Assembly (NCBI RefSeq): GCF_001654615.1
Contig: NZ_LWUD01000051.1
Span: 178,881 to 242,880 of the forward strand
Direction: 5' to 3'
DNA length: 64,000 nt
DNA from: Ligilactobacillus aviarius
GTDB lineage: Bacteria; Bacillota; Bacilli; Lactobacillales; Lactobacillaceae
Positions 36,083 through 44,336 of this stretch are shown piece after piece; within the stretch, counting starts at the first letter, position 1, and every line of letters starts with the position of its first letter. The translations under genes were made by a program, and so were the position numbers. The notes below the pieces were generated by a model, which was not told the origin of the DNA, did not search any database, and saw nothing but the letters and a program-made list of their open reading frames with translations.

Positions 36083-37327
36083 ATGAATTTATTTGTTGGT
36101 TTAGACGTTAGCTCTGAGACATTAGAGGCGTGTTTTCTTGGTGATCAAATCGACCAAGTATTCTTACGAACCCGTTTCACTAACGACACCGTTGGTGCCA
36201 GTCAAATCAAAAATGAGATCATCAAACTTAACGATGAAAACCGTTTTAAAAAGATCATGATTGGTATGGAATCAACTTCACTTTACAGTTTTCATCCGGC
36301 AATTTTCTTTCAAAACGATCAAGAATTGAAAGCATTAAATGTCAAAACTGTAATTGAAGATCCACGGCGAGTTCGAAAATATGCCGAGTCTTACGATACT
36401 GATAAAACTGATTATAATGATGCTTTTATCATTGCTGATTATTTGAGAATTGGACGAGGAACTACTTCACCAATGCGTGAAGAAAAATTTATGGCTTTAC
36501 AACGCCTTACTCGTTCTCGCTACCAACTAATTCAACAATTAACCGAAACTAAACAACACTTTCTCGAAAATCTTTGTTATAAAGTCAATACCTTGTCACG
36601 TGAACTGGACTCTGTCCAAGTATTTAGTGCGACAACGATTGAATTAATGACTGAAGAATTATCAGTCGATGATTTAGCTAATATGCCACTTGAAGACCTT
36701 GCTGAATTAGTTCAGAAAAAAGGTCACGGGCGTTTCAAAGACCCAGAGGTTTTTGCGAAAACCATTCAAAAAGCATGCCGCAATTCATATCGTCTTGATA
36801 AGGCGATGGCTGATTCTATCGATACTATTCTTGGAATCTTAGCTCGTGAAATGCGTGGATTAACTAAATCAATCAAAGAACTCAATAAAGCAATCGAAGA
36901 TTTAGTTTCTACAACACCAGAATATAAATGTTTAACCAGTATTCCAGGCGTTGGCCCAGTTTATGCCGCTGGCATTTTAGCTGAAATCGGCCAAATTGAA
37001 CGTTTTCCCGACCAAGCTCAACTAGCGAAATATGCTGGTTTAACCTGGAAACGAAAACAGTCTGGAAACTTTGAATCCGAAAACACTAAATTAAGCCAAA
37101 CAGGAAATCGATATTTTCGATATTACCTTGTTGAAGCTGCCAACTCGGTAAAGAATCGTGTTCCTGAGTATAAGACTTTTTATCAGCGTAAATACGCTGA
37201 AACACCTAAACATAAACATAAGCGAGCCCTCGTTTTAACCGCAAGAAAATTTGTGCGCTTGGTAGATACGCTACTACGTAATCACCAACTCTATATGCCA
37301 CCGAAGGAGGCTAAAGAGATTGAATAA
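36083..37327 (+). CDS. IS110-family transposase (bridge RNA-guided recombinase)
   Basis: A 414-residue recombinase with the two-part active site of the family. The N-terminal RuvC-like DEDD domain has D8 (GLDVS), E63 (GMEST), and D110/D113 (KTDYNDA). A coiled-coil linker spans about 140-280. The C-terminal Tnp domain has SIPGVGPVYAAGILAEIG and a likely catalytic serine at about 327 (RKQSGNF). Full length, with no frameshift, so it may be active. A strong AAAGGAGG site precedes the ATG. It cuts and joins target and donor DNA under guidance of the RNA encoded just upstream. Confidence 0.95.
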   Translation: MNLFVGLDVSSETLEACFLGDQIDQVFLRTRFTNDTVGASQIKNEIIKLNDENRFKKIMIGMESTSLYSFHPAIFFQNDQELKALNVKTVIEDPRRVRKYAESYDTDKTDYNDAFIIADYLRIGRGTTSPMREEKFMALQRLTRSRYQLIQQLTETKQHFLENLCYKVNTLSRELDSVQVFSATTIELMTEELSVDDLANMPLEDLAELVQKKGHGRFKDPEVFAKTIQKACRNSYRLDKAMADSIDTILGILAREMRGLTKSIKELNKAIEDLVSTTPEYKCLTSIPGVGPVYAAGILAEIGQIERFPDQAQLAKYAGLTWKRKQSGNFESENTKLSQTGNRYFRYYLVEAANSVKNRVPEYKTFYQRKYAETPKHKHKRALVLTARKFVRLVDTLLRNHQLYMPPKEAKEIE

Positions 37328-37361
37328 ATAATTTTTTATTCAATGCGCATATCCTTTTCAA

Positions 37362-37384
37362 CCTAAAATTTTTAGAATTTTAGG
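37362..37384. repeat. AT-rich inverted repeat in the IS110 right end
   Basis: CCTAAAATT and AATTTTAGG form a perfect 9-bp stem around TTTAG, 35 bases after the transposase stop. No T-run follows on the plus strand, so it is not a typical terminator. Confidence 0.6.
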
Positions 37385-37446
37385 CTAGTCTTATTTGAGT
37401 GCGCCTAAAAACAAGAATCATAGTGGTAAATCAAATCAATTTATCC

Positions 37447-37467
37447 TTGACTTAATACCATTACGCT
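37447..37467 (+). promoter_or_regulatory. Right end of IS110: outward TTGACT (-35) and CT core
   Basis: TTGACT at 37447-37452 is followed by 13 bases to the element end and the CT core at 37466-37467. Joined to the left end this gives TTGACT, 17 bases, TAATAT. In the present insertion it points into nrdR in antisense. Confidence 0.65.
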
Positions 37468-37471
37468 TAAT

Positions 37472-37936
37472 TTATTTCTGCTTATTCCGTTTCATTAATT
37501 CCTGCAATTCATCTGCAAATGATTGCATATCCTTGAATTCATGGTAAACACTTGCAAACCGGATGTAAGTAACATCATCAACATCCGCCAAAATGTTCAT
37601 TACGTATTCGCCAATCAATTGACTTGAAACTTCGGTCCCGCCGACTGCGCGAATTTTGCGTTCAACTTCATCAACGATATCGGTAATTTTATCCATACTA
37701 ACGGGACGTTTTTCCGCTGCTCGCATAATTCCGTGCAAGATTTTATCGCGGTTAAATTCTTCCCGATTTCCGTTTTTCTTAATTACTAATAATGGAGTTG
37801 CTTCGATCCGTTCAAACGTTGTGAACCGGTAGCCGCATTTTTCACATTCCCGCCGCCGTCGAATGGCATTTCCGTTGTCAGCTGGACGACTATCAACAAC
37901 CCGTGAACTATTATTGTGACATTGCGGACATAACAT
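37472..37936 (-). CDS. nrdR: Transcriptional repressor NrdR
   Basis: A 154-residue regulator of ribonucleotide reductase genes that senses ATP/dATP. The zinc ribbon has C3, C6, C31 and C34, followed by the ATP-cone domain (TPLLVIKKNGNREEFNRDKI). Its stop codon lies seven bases from the IS110 right end. The native order coaE-nrdR-dnaB-dnaI is interrupted here by the insertion. Confidence 0.96.
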   Translation of the reverse strand: MLCPQCHNNSSRVVDSRPADNGNAIRRRRECEKCGYRFTTFERIEATPLLVIKKNGNREEFNRDKILHGIMRAAEKRPVSMDKITDIVDEVERKIRAVGGTEVSSQLIGEYVMNILADVDDVTYIRFASVYHEFKDMQSFADELQELMKRNKQK

Positions 37937-38551
37937 TTACTCCACCTCGCTTCCCAATAAATGCTTTGATGTCAACCATTTTATCATTTTTAGCTTTAAT
38001 TCTTCAACTGACCCGTTATTGGTAATCACTTCATCAACATACTTTGCCCGTTCGCAATTGCTCATTTGGGCATTAATCCGCGCTTGCGCCTGGGCTTTTG
38101 ATAAATGATTCCGGTTCATTAAATTCGAAAGCTGCTTTGCGCTTGTCGTTTCAATCATCATCGTACTGGTACACAAATCCAAGTAATGCCCTTCAATGAG
38201 CAGTGCAATATCGATGACTGCCAATTTGACCTTGGCTTTCTTGGCCTGGTTCACCCGGTCAATAATTTGCTGATGAATCAACGGTCGCATAATGTGATTT
38301 AATTTTGCCAATTCTGCAGGGTCATTAAAAACTAAATCACCAAGTTTCGTTCGGTTAAGACTGCCATCTGCATTCAAATACTCTTTGCCGAATTGAAATT
38401 CAATTTGACGCAATCCTTCTTCGCCCGGTTGCTGTAACTGGCGGGCAATTACGTCGCCGTCAATGATTTCAGCTCCATATGATGCCAAAATCTTGCTGAC
38501 CGTCGACTTTCCAGAAGCAATTCCGCCAGTCAATCCTAAAACATATGTCAT
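37937..38551 (-). CDS. coaE: Dephospho-CoA kinase
   Basis: A 204-residue kinase for the last step of coenzyme A synthesis. P-loop GLTGGIASGKST is at 6-17. The ATG at 38551 overlaps the mutM stop codon (TAATG); the in-frame extension to 38578 runs inside mutM. Its ribosome site appears to be AAAGGAG within the last mutM codons. Confidence 0.95.
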   Translation of the reverse strand: MTYVLGLTGGIASGKSTVSKILASYGAEIIDGDVIARQLQQPGEEGLRQIEFQFGKEYLNADGSLNRTKLGDLVFNDPAELAKLNHIMRPLIHQQIIDRVNQAKKAKVKLAVIDIALLIEGHYLDLCTSTMMIETTSAKQLSNLMNRNHLSKAQAQARINAQMSNCERAKYVDEVITNNGSVEELKLKMIKWLTSKHLLGSEVE

Positions 38552-39378
38552 TATTTGATTTTCTGCTCCTTTGGACAAATATGGGTCCCCCGTTGACCAA
38601 CAACTAACCGTTCAATTGGCGTGTGGCACCGTTCACACGGTTCGCCCGTCTTCCGGTATACGTGTAATTGATCCTGGAATTGTCCTGCATGACTGTACGC
38701 GTTTTTAAATGAGAAGACCGTTGTTCCTTGAGCATCAATTGCGAGATTTAATTCCTTGATGATGTTATCATGCAATTTTTGCACATCACTCCGGGTCAAA
38801 TGATTAGCCGGCGTTTGCGGATGAATTTTACTCATCCATAGAACCTCATCAACATAAATATTTCCCAACCCCGTAACGACCGTTTGATCAAGGAGAGCCG
38901 GTTTGATCATTTTTTTCTTTTTCTGGAGGCGCTCGTAAAAATCATCAACCGTAAAATCAGCACTTAACGGTTCCGGACCGAGTTTCTTAATTCCCGGAAA
39001 TTCAAGTTCTTCGCCCGTTTGCATAAGTTGCATCCGGCCAAATTTGCGGGAATCGTTATACCGCAAATCACGTCCATCCGCGAGCTCAAAAATTACATGA
39101 CTGTGTTTTTCCATTGGAGCATTGTGATCTTCAATGATGTATTTGCCTTCCATTCGAAGGTGGGAAACCATCGTTAAGTTTCCGGTAAACCGAAAAAGCA
39201 AATACTTCCCCCGCCGGTCGATCCGGGTAATTTGTTGCCCCGTTAATTTCTTTTTAAAATCATCAACATCGTTATTGATCATTTTTTCGTAATTAACATC
39301 AATTTTCTTGATCGGAACGTTTAAAACCTGGGACGAAACCCCCCGGCGAACCGTTTCAACTTCTGGTAATTCCGGCAT
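38551..39378 (-). CDS. mutM: Formamidopyrimidine-DNA glycosylase, fourth zinc cysteine missing
   Basis: A 275-residue glycosylase/AP-lyase that removes 8-oxoguanine. The catalytic N-terminus PELPEVETV (proline after removed Met, E3), lysine in the beta-hairpin region and helix-two-turn-helix are present. The C-terminal zinc finger reads CERC ... HICPKEQ: three cysteines are in place, but the expected last cysteine (CPxC) is glutamate. The protein ends six residues later. The ATG at 39378 follows AGGTGAG. In the unit polA-mutM-coaE-nrdR. Confidence 0.94.
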   Translation of the reverse strand: MPELPEVETVRRGVSSQVLNVPIKKIDVNYEKMINNDVDDFKKKLTGQQITRIDRRGKYLLFRFTGNLTMVSHLRMEGKYIIEDHNAPMEKHSHVIFELADGRDLRYNDSRKFGRMQLMQTGEELEFPGIKKLGPEPLSADFTVDDFYERLQKKKKMIKPALLDQTVVTGLGNIYVDEVLWMSKIHPQTPANHLTRSDVQKLHDNIIKELNLAIDAQGTTVFSFKNAYSHAGQFQDQLHVYRKTGEPCERCHTPIERLVVGQRGTHICPKEQKIK

Positions 39379-39390
39379 TTCTCTCACCTC

Positions 39391-42069
39391 TTATTTTTTT
39401 GCATCAAACCACGTATCGCCTGAAGCACTTTCAACTTTCAACGGAACGGCCAAATCAACTGCTGAATCCATTACCTTCGGAACGAGTTCTTTAAGCACCG
39501 GAATTTCTTCTTTCGGCGCTTCAAAAATCAGTTCATCATGAACTTGAAGCAGCATTTTCGCCTTTAATCCTTTTTCACGTAACATTTTTTGCATCCGAAT
39601 CATCGCAATTTTAATAATGTCCGCTGCACTGCCTTGAATTGGCGAATTCATTGCCGTCCGTTCAGCAAACGACCGCAAATTATAATTTTTGCTATTGATT
39701 TCTGGTAAATAACGGCGCCGGTGGAATAAGGTTTCAACGTAGCCCTGCTTCTTTGCAAGCTCAACAATTCCCGTCATGTACTTATGAACTCCTGGGAATG
39801 ATTCAAAATACGTTTCAATAAATTTCTTAGCCGCTTTGCGGGTAATTCCAATATTTTGCGCTAAACCAAAATCGCTGATGCCGTAAACAATTCCAAAGTT
39901 GACGGCTTTTGCTTGGCGCCGCATATTCGGCGTAACTTCATCCGGACTATCCAAATTAAAAATCTTCATCGCGGTGCTTGCGTGAATATCTGCCCCGGTT
40001 TTGAATGCTTCCTGCATGTTTTCGTCACCTGAAATGTGGGCTAAGACCCGCAATTCAATTTGGGAATAATCCGATGAAAAAATTTGCCATCCTGAATGAC
40101 TTGGAACAAATGCTTGGCGAATTTTCCGTCCTTCTTCAAGACGAACCGGAATATTTTGCAAGTTCGGGTCAACCGATGACAACCGTCCCGTTGACGTCAA
40201 CGTTTGGGTATACCGGGTGTGAACCTTGCTATCTTCCTTAAAGACAACTTTTAATAAGCCTTCAACATAGGTTGATTGCAGTTTTGAAAGCTGCCGGTAC
40301 AGCAAAATATTGTCAATAATCGGATTTAATCCTTGCAGCTTCTCAAGAACGCTGACTGCTGTTGAATATCCGGTCTTGGTTTTCTTAATAACTGGTAATT
40401 TTAACTTTTCAAACAAAATTACTCCTAATTGTTTAGGTGACCCGATATTAAATTCTTCGCCAGCTTCTTGATAAATCTGCTGCTCGATTTCAGCTAAACG
40501 TTCTTTAAATTCGCTGCGCATCTGCATTAACCGGTCAATGTCGACCTTAATCCCTGCAATTTCCATTTGAGCAAGCACGATCGACAGTGGCCGTTCAATC
40601 GTTTCATATAACTCAGTCTGTTCATGATCATCCAGTTCATCCATTAACTTGGATTTCAAATCATGAATTGCTTGGACTTTATGAGCTAAATGTTGCAAGA
40701 ATTCTGGTTGATCAACCGGAACTGTCCGCTTGGCGCCTTTACCGTACACGTCTTCATCGCTTTGGACCTGATAGTATTGATGCTCGTGCGCAAGTTTTCC
40801 AAGATCATCACTGTTATCAGTATTATTTAACAAATACGAAACCAGCAATAAATCAAAATCAACGGGAGCCATTTGAATCCCAAGGCGATTTAATCCAACG
40901 TAATTTCGTTTGGCGTTAAAGACATCCATGGTTGTCTTTTCAAGCAGTTCTTTCAGAACGGGTTCTTTTAATAATTGGGGCTGATTTGAAACAAAGTATT
41001 TGTCGTCCTTCAAAATTGCAAACCCAATGATCGGCGCTTTATGATAATTTTCCCCGTCCATTTCAAGATGGAACGTGATTGAAGAATCATCTGGCTTTCC
41101 TAATTTCTTAAGGTTAGCCGCAGTTAATTCAGTATAATCGATTGACGCAACTGCCGCCGCGCTTTCTGAATTTGCCGCTCCCTGATTTTGATGAAGTTCA
41201 CTCAAGAAACGGTTAAAGTCCATCTGTTGATAGAAACTTTCTAATTTTTCGTAATCAATTCCGGACCATTCAGTATCCTTGATGTCCACTTCGATTGGAG
41301 CATCTTGCCGGATCCGGGCAAGATCCTTGCTCATAAAAGCTTGTTCCTTATCCTCGATCAAGTGTTCTTTCATCTTGGACTGCCGCATCTTATCGATTTG
41401 GTCATAAATACCTTCAATTGAGCCATACTTTTTTAATAACTTGATTGCGGTCTTTTCACCGACCTTGGTTACTCCTGGATAATTATCAGATGTATCCCCG
41501 ACAAGGCCTTTCATATCAATAATTTGCCGCGGATTTAATCCAAATTTTTCTTCAATGTGTTTTGGAGTATACTCTTCAATTTCAGAAACTCCTTTTTTGG
41601 TGATTGCAACCGTTGTTTGATCCGTTGCAAGCTGAGTCAAATCCCGATCCCCAGTTACGATCGTAATTTGAAAGCCTTCACCCTCAGCTTCTTTAGCAAG
41701 GGTCCCAATAATATCATCGGCTTCATAATTCTTTAGATCATAACTTTTGATTCCGTAGTCTGTGAGCATTTCACGCAAAAACGGAAATTGTTCTGAAAGT
41801 TCCCGGGGCGTTTTACTTCGCTGGCCCTTATAGTCAGCATATTTTTCAGTCCGAAACGTTGTTCTTCCGGCATCGAACGCAACTAAAATATTTGTTGGAT
41901 CAATTTGTTTCAGTAACTTATCCAACATAATTTTAAAACTGTAAATTGCATTTGTATGCAAGCCGTCATGGTTCGTAAACTTTTCAACCTGATTATAAAG
42001 TGCATAGAATGCGCGAAAGGCAACACTATTTCCATCAATTAATAATAATTTTTTCGTTGAATCTGTCAT
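39391..42069 (-). CDS. polA: DNA polymerase I
   Basis: An 892-residue repair and Okazaki-fragment polymerase. Domains: 5'-3' nuclease (about 1-295; DGNSVAFRAFYAL, GDRDLTQL), a 3'-5' exonuclease-like domain (about 315-480) without the DxE proofreading motif, and the polymerase domain (about 490-892; SSDYSQIELRVLA, RRQAKAVNFGIVYG, VHDELIFE). Loss of proofreading residues is usual in this branch of Firmicutes. First gene of the unit polA-mutM-coaE-nrdR. Confidence 0.97.
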   Translation of the reverse strand: MTDSTKKLLLIDGNSVAFRAFYALYNQVEKFTNHDGLHTNAIYSFKIMLDKLLKQIDPTNILVAFDAGRTTFRTEKYADYKGQRSKTPRELSEQFPFLREMLTDYGIKSYDLKNYEADDIIGTLAKEAEGEGFQITIVTGDRDLTQLATDQTTVAITKKGVSEIEEYTPKHIEEKFGLNPRQIIDMKGLVGDTSDNYPGVTKVGEKTAIKLLKKYGSIEGIYDQIDKMRQSKMKEHLIEDKEQAFMSKDLARIRQDAPIEVDIKDTEWSGIDYEKLESFYQQMDFNRFLSELHQNQGAANSESAAAVASIDYTELTAANLKKLGKPDDSSITFHLEMDGENYHKAPIIGFAILKDDKYFVSNQPQLLKEPVLKELLEKTTMDVFNAKRNYVGLNRLGIQMAPVDFDLLLVSYLLNNTDNSDDLGKLAHEHQYYQVQSDEDVYGKGAKRTVPVDQPEFLQHLAHKVQAIHDLKSKLMDELDDHEQTELYETIERPLSIVLAQMEIAGIKVDIDRLMQMRSEFKERLAEIEQQIYQEAGEEFNIGSPKQLGVILFEKLKLPVIKKTKTGYSTAVSVLEKLQGLNPIIDNILLYRQLSKLQSTYVEGLLKVVFKEDSKVHTRYTQTLTSTGRLSSVDPNLQNIPVRLEEGRKIRQAFVPSHSGWQIFSSDYSQIELRVLAHISGDENMQEAFKTGADIHASTAMKIFNLDSPDEVTPNMRRQAKAVNFGIVYGISDFGLAQNIGITRKAAKKFIETYFESFPGVHKYMTGIVELAKKQGYVETLFHRRRYLPEINSKNYNLRSFAERTAMNSPIQGSAADIIKIAMIRMQKMLREKGLKAKMLLQVHDELIFEAPKEEIPVLKELVPKVMDSAVDLAVPLKVESASGDTWFDAKK

Positions 42070-42124
42070 TAACCTTTTCCTCGTTCTTATTATTACCCTT
42101 ATTCTACCAAATCATTCGTGCAAA

Positions 42125-42150
42125 ATAAAAATCGCGGAAATTCCGCGACT
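42125..42150 (-). terminator. Terminator of the BI-1 family gene
   Basis: Stem TCGCGGAA/TTCCGCGA followed by TTTTTATTTT on the minus strand, nine bases after the BI-1 stop codon. Confidence 0.85.
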
Positions 42151-42156
42151 TTCATT

Positions 42157-42849
42157 TTAGTTTTGATTATCGTTGTGGCCAAAGATCTGAACAAGGTAGA
42201 TAAACATGTTGATGAAGTCAAGGTAAAGTTGCAAAGCACCATTGACTGCCAAACCGTTAACTTCATACTGATCACCATATTGAAGATAAATGTTCTTCAT
42301 GTTTTGCGTATCCCATGCAGTTAAAATCGTAAAGATCACAACCCCAACATATGAGAAGATGTATTCAATCGCCGCACTGTGCAAGAACAGGTTGATCACT
42401 GAAACAATTAACAAGGCGATCAACGCTGCAAATGCCTGACGTCCGAAACGGGATAAGTCTTTCTTAGTATTTAACCCGAACAGACTTAAAACCACAAAGA
42501 CAACGGCTGCCGAAACAAACGCCATCGTGATGTTCTTCATCGTATAAACCGCTAAAATCGATGAGAAGAAAATTCCTTCAATTGCCGCATAACCAAAAAG
42601 CATTAAGATGCTTGCAGCCGCCGACCGATTAGGATTATATGACAGTGAGAGCACCATCACAATTGAAACGATTCCTAAAACGATCATCATTACCGGACTA
42701 CTGAAAATCGTATATTGTAAATATTTAACCGTAATAAATGCCATAATGGCCGAAATTGCGATTGCCCCTGCCATGTAGCCATACATCCGTGACAGGAACC
42801 GATTCAAGCCCTGCATGTTGACTGAGCTTTGTTGATCAAAATTATCCAT
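42157..42849 (-). CDS. Bax inhibitor-1 family membrane protein (YccA/YetJ-like)
   Basis: A 230-residue protein with seven membrane segments and no extra domain. It matches the BI-1/TMBIM family, whose B. subtilis member YetJ is a pH-sensitive calcium leak channel. The C-terminal segment ends LYLDFINMFIYLVQIFG, and the di-aspartyl sensor pattern is partly present (AWDTQNM and LYLDF). Function here is inferred only. It is a single gene with its own promoter and terminator. Confidence 0.88.
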   Translation of the reverse strand: MDNFDQQSSVNMQGLNRFLSRMYGYMAGAIAISAIMAFITVKYLQYTIFSSPVMMIVLGIVSIVMVLSLSYNPNRSAAASILMLFGYAAIEGIFFSSILAVYTMKNITMAFVSAAVVFVVLSLFGLNTKKDLSRFGRQAFAALIALLIVSVINLFLHSAAIEYIFSYVGVVIFTILTAWDTQNMKNIYLQYGDQYEVNGLAVNGALQLYLDFINMFIYLVQIFGHNDNQN

Positions 42850-42881
42850 AAAAACTCTCCTTCTAATTCATTGTAGAGAAG

Positions 42882-42890
42882 ATTATAGCA
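42882..42890 (-). promoter_or_regulatory. Extended -10 promoter of the BI-1 family gene
   Basis: TGCTATAAT on the minus strand, about 35 bases before the start codon. The -35 position falls inside the murC terminator and is weak. Confidence 0.6.
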
Positions 42891-42892
42891 CA

Positions 42893-42935
42893 CAAAAAAG
42901 GCTTTTTCCTAACATAATCCATTAGAAAAAGCCTT
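42893..42935 (-). terminator. Terminator of murC
   Basis: Long stem AAGGCTTTTTC.TAA/TTAG.AAAAAGCCTT followed by TTTTTTG on the minus strand, ten bases after murC. Confidence 0.85.
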
Positions 42936-42943
42936 GGTTAACC

Positions 42944-44275
42944 TTAATTTTTATTTAAGCTTAATTCACTAAGCAATTGTTCATAAACGCGTTCATACTT
43001 TTGAATATCGCCGGCTCCCATGAAAATCACAACGGCATCATGATAATCCAAAAGCGGTGACATGTTATCAAGTTTCAAAACTTCGCCACCCTTAGTGATC
43101 TTCTTCCCAAGGTCAGCTGATGAAACATTGCCGCTATTTTCACGAATCGAACCGAAAATATCAGTTAAATATACTTGATCAGCAATGTTCAAGCTCTTAG
43201 CAAAGTCATCCATCAATGCGATCGTCCGCGTAAAGGTATGCGGTTGGAAAACAGCAATTAACTTTTTATTCGGATATTGCTGCCGCGCAGCATCCAATGT
43301 TGCCCGAATTTCATGCGGATGGTGGGCATAATCATCAATAATGACCATATCAGCAACCGTTTTTTCAGTAAAGCGACGTTTAACCCCTTTAAAGGTCAAT
43401 AATTCTTGTTTGACCTTGCCGAGGTCGATCTTTTCAAAGTAGCTGACCGCAATCACTGCCAACGTATTCAAAACGTTGTGTTCACCGAACAAGTGAGTTT
43501 CAAAGTTCCCTAAGAATTGATCGTGGAAGTAAACATCAAAACTTGAGCCGGTTGTTGTCCGTTTAATATTTTTGGCAACGAAATCATCGTTATCTTCTGT
43601 CCCGTAATAATAAATCGGAACATTGGCATTTAATTTCCGTAAGTTCTTGTCTTCGCCCCATGCAAAGATTCCCTTCTTAGTTTGCCGTGCAAGGGTTTCA
43701 AAGGCATCGCACACATCATCGATTCCCGTAAAGTAATCCGGGTGATCAAAATCGATGTTCGTCATGATCGTATAATCTGGGTGATATGCAACAAAGTGCC
43801 GCCGGTACTCATCAGCTTCAAAAACAAAGAAGCGGGCATCCGGCGTCCCCTTTCCAGAACCATCCCCAACTAAGTAACTTGTTGGTGAAACCCCGCTCAT
43901 TACATGTGCAAGGAGGCCGGTTGTACTTGTCTTTCCGTGAGCACCAGCAACGCCGATACTTGTTGTTTCTTCAATGATCATTTCGACAACTTCAGGGTAA
44001 CGCATTACCTTTAAGCCCATTTCCTTTGCCTTCGCAATTTCTTCTTGATCATCGTTAAATGCGTTGCCGGCAACAATGATCATTCCTGGTTTAATATTGT
44101 CAGCATTGAAAGGTAAAATTTTGATTCCTGCTTGTTCAAGTCCACGTTGAGTAAAAGTATACTTGTCAATGTCTGAACCCATCACTTTGCATCCCTTGTC
44201 ATGTAAGATCAATGCAAGCGAACTCATTCCTGTCCCTTTAATTCCCACAAAAAAGTATGTTGCATCCATGTCCAT
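42944..44275 (-). CDS. murC: UDP-N-acetylmuramate--L-alanine ligase
   Basis: A 443-residue Mur ligase that adds L-alanine to UDP-MurNAc in peptidoglycan synthesis. N-terminal [11 protein letters not shown] (11-21) binds UDP-MurNAc, [11 protein letters not shown] (about 110-120) binds ATP, and the C-terminal domain is complete. The ATG at 44275 has GAGG nine bases upstream; a second ATG two codons on is possible. It follows sftA, as in Bacillus. Confidence 0.96.
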   Translation of the reverse strand: MDMDATYFFVGIKGTGMSSLALILHDKGCKVMGSDIDKYTFTQRGLEQAGIKILPFNADNIKPGMIIVAGNAFNDDQEEIAKAKEMGLKVMRYPEVVEMIIEETTSIGVAGAHGKTSTTGLLAHVMSGVSPTSYLVGDGSGKGTPDARFFVFEADEYRRHFVAYHPDYTIMTNIDFDHPDYFTGIDDVCDAFETLARQTKKGIFAWGEDKNLRKLNANVPIYYYGTEDNDDFVAKNIKRTTTGSSFDVYFHDQFLGNFETHLFGEHNVLNTLAVIAVSYFEKIDLGKVKQELLTFKGVKRRFTEKTVADMVIIDDYAHHPHEIRATLDAARQQYPNKKLIAVFQPHTFTRTIALMDDFAKSLNIADQVYLTDIFGSIRENSGNVSSADLGKKITKGGEVLKLDNMSPLLDYHDAVVIFMGAGDIQKYERVYEQLLSELSLNKN

Positions 44276-44336
44276 TAGAAAAAACCTCTCTTATCATATC
44301 TTATTCATAGTCTATCATATGTTCAGTTAAAATTAT

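Larger units (their letters stand above)
35726..37465 (+). mobile_element. Complete IS110-family insertion sequence with bridge RNA
   Basis: A 1740-base element inserted between nrdR and dnaB, with its transposase antisense to that operon. Boundaries were set from four observations. First, removing it with one CT core restores nrdR stop-ATTA-AGGAGG-TTG dnaB. Second, the first 49 bases recur at 63952 (48/49 identical) directly after another CCTCCT. Third, both target guides of its RNA fit the flanks. Fourth, joined ends form a promoter. Ends carry a 6-bp inverted repeat, CGTAAT/ATTACG. The transposase uses mainly CGT and CGA arginine codons, unlike the CGG-rich host genes, consistent with transfer. 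Confidence 0.88.

Noticed and set aside
39391..42069. Loss of proofreading residues in DNA polymerase I as a defect
   Set aside because: This is the normal state of PolA in Bacillus and lactobacilli, not a mutation special to this genome.
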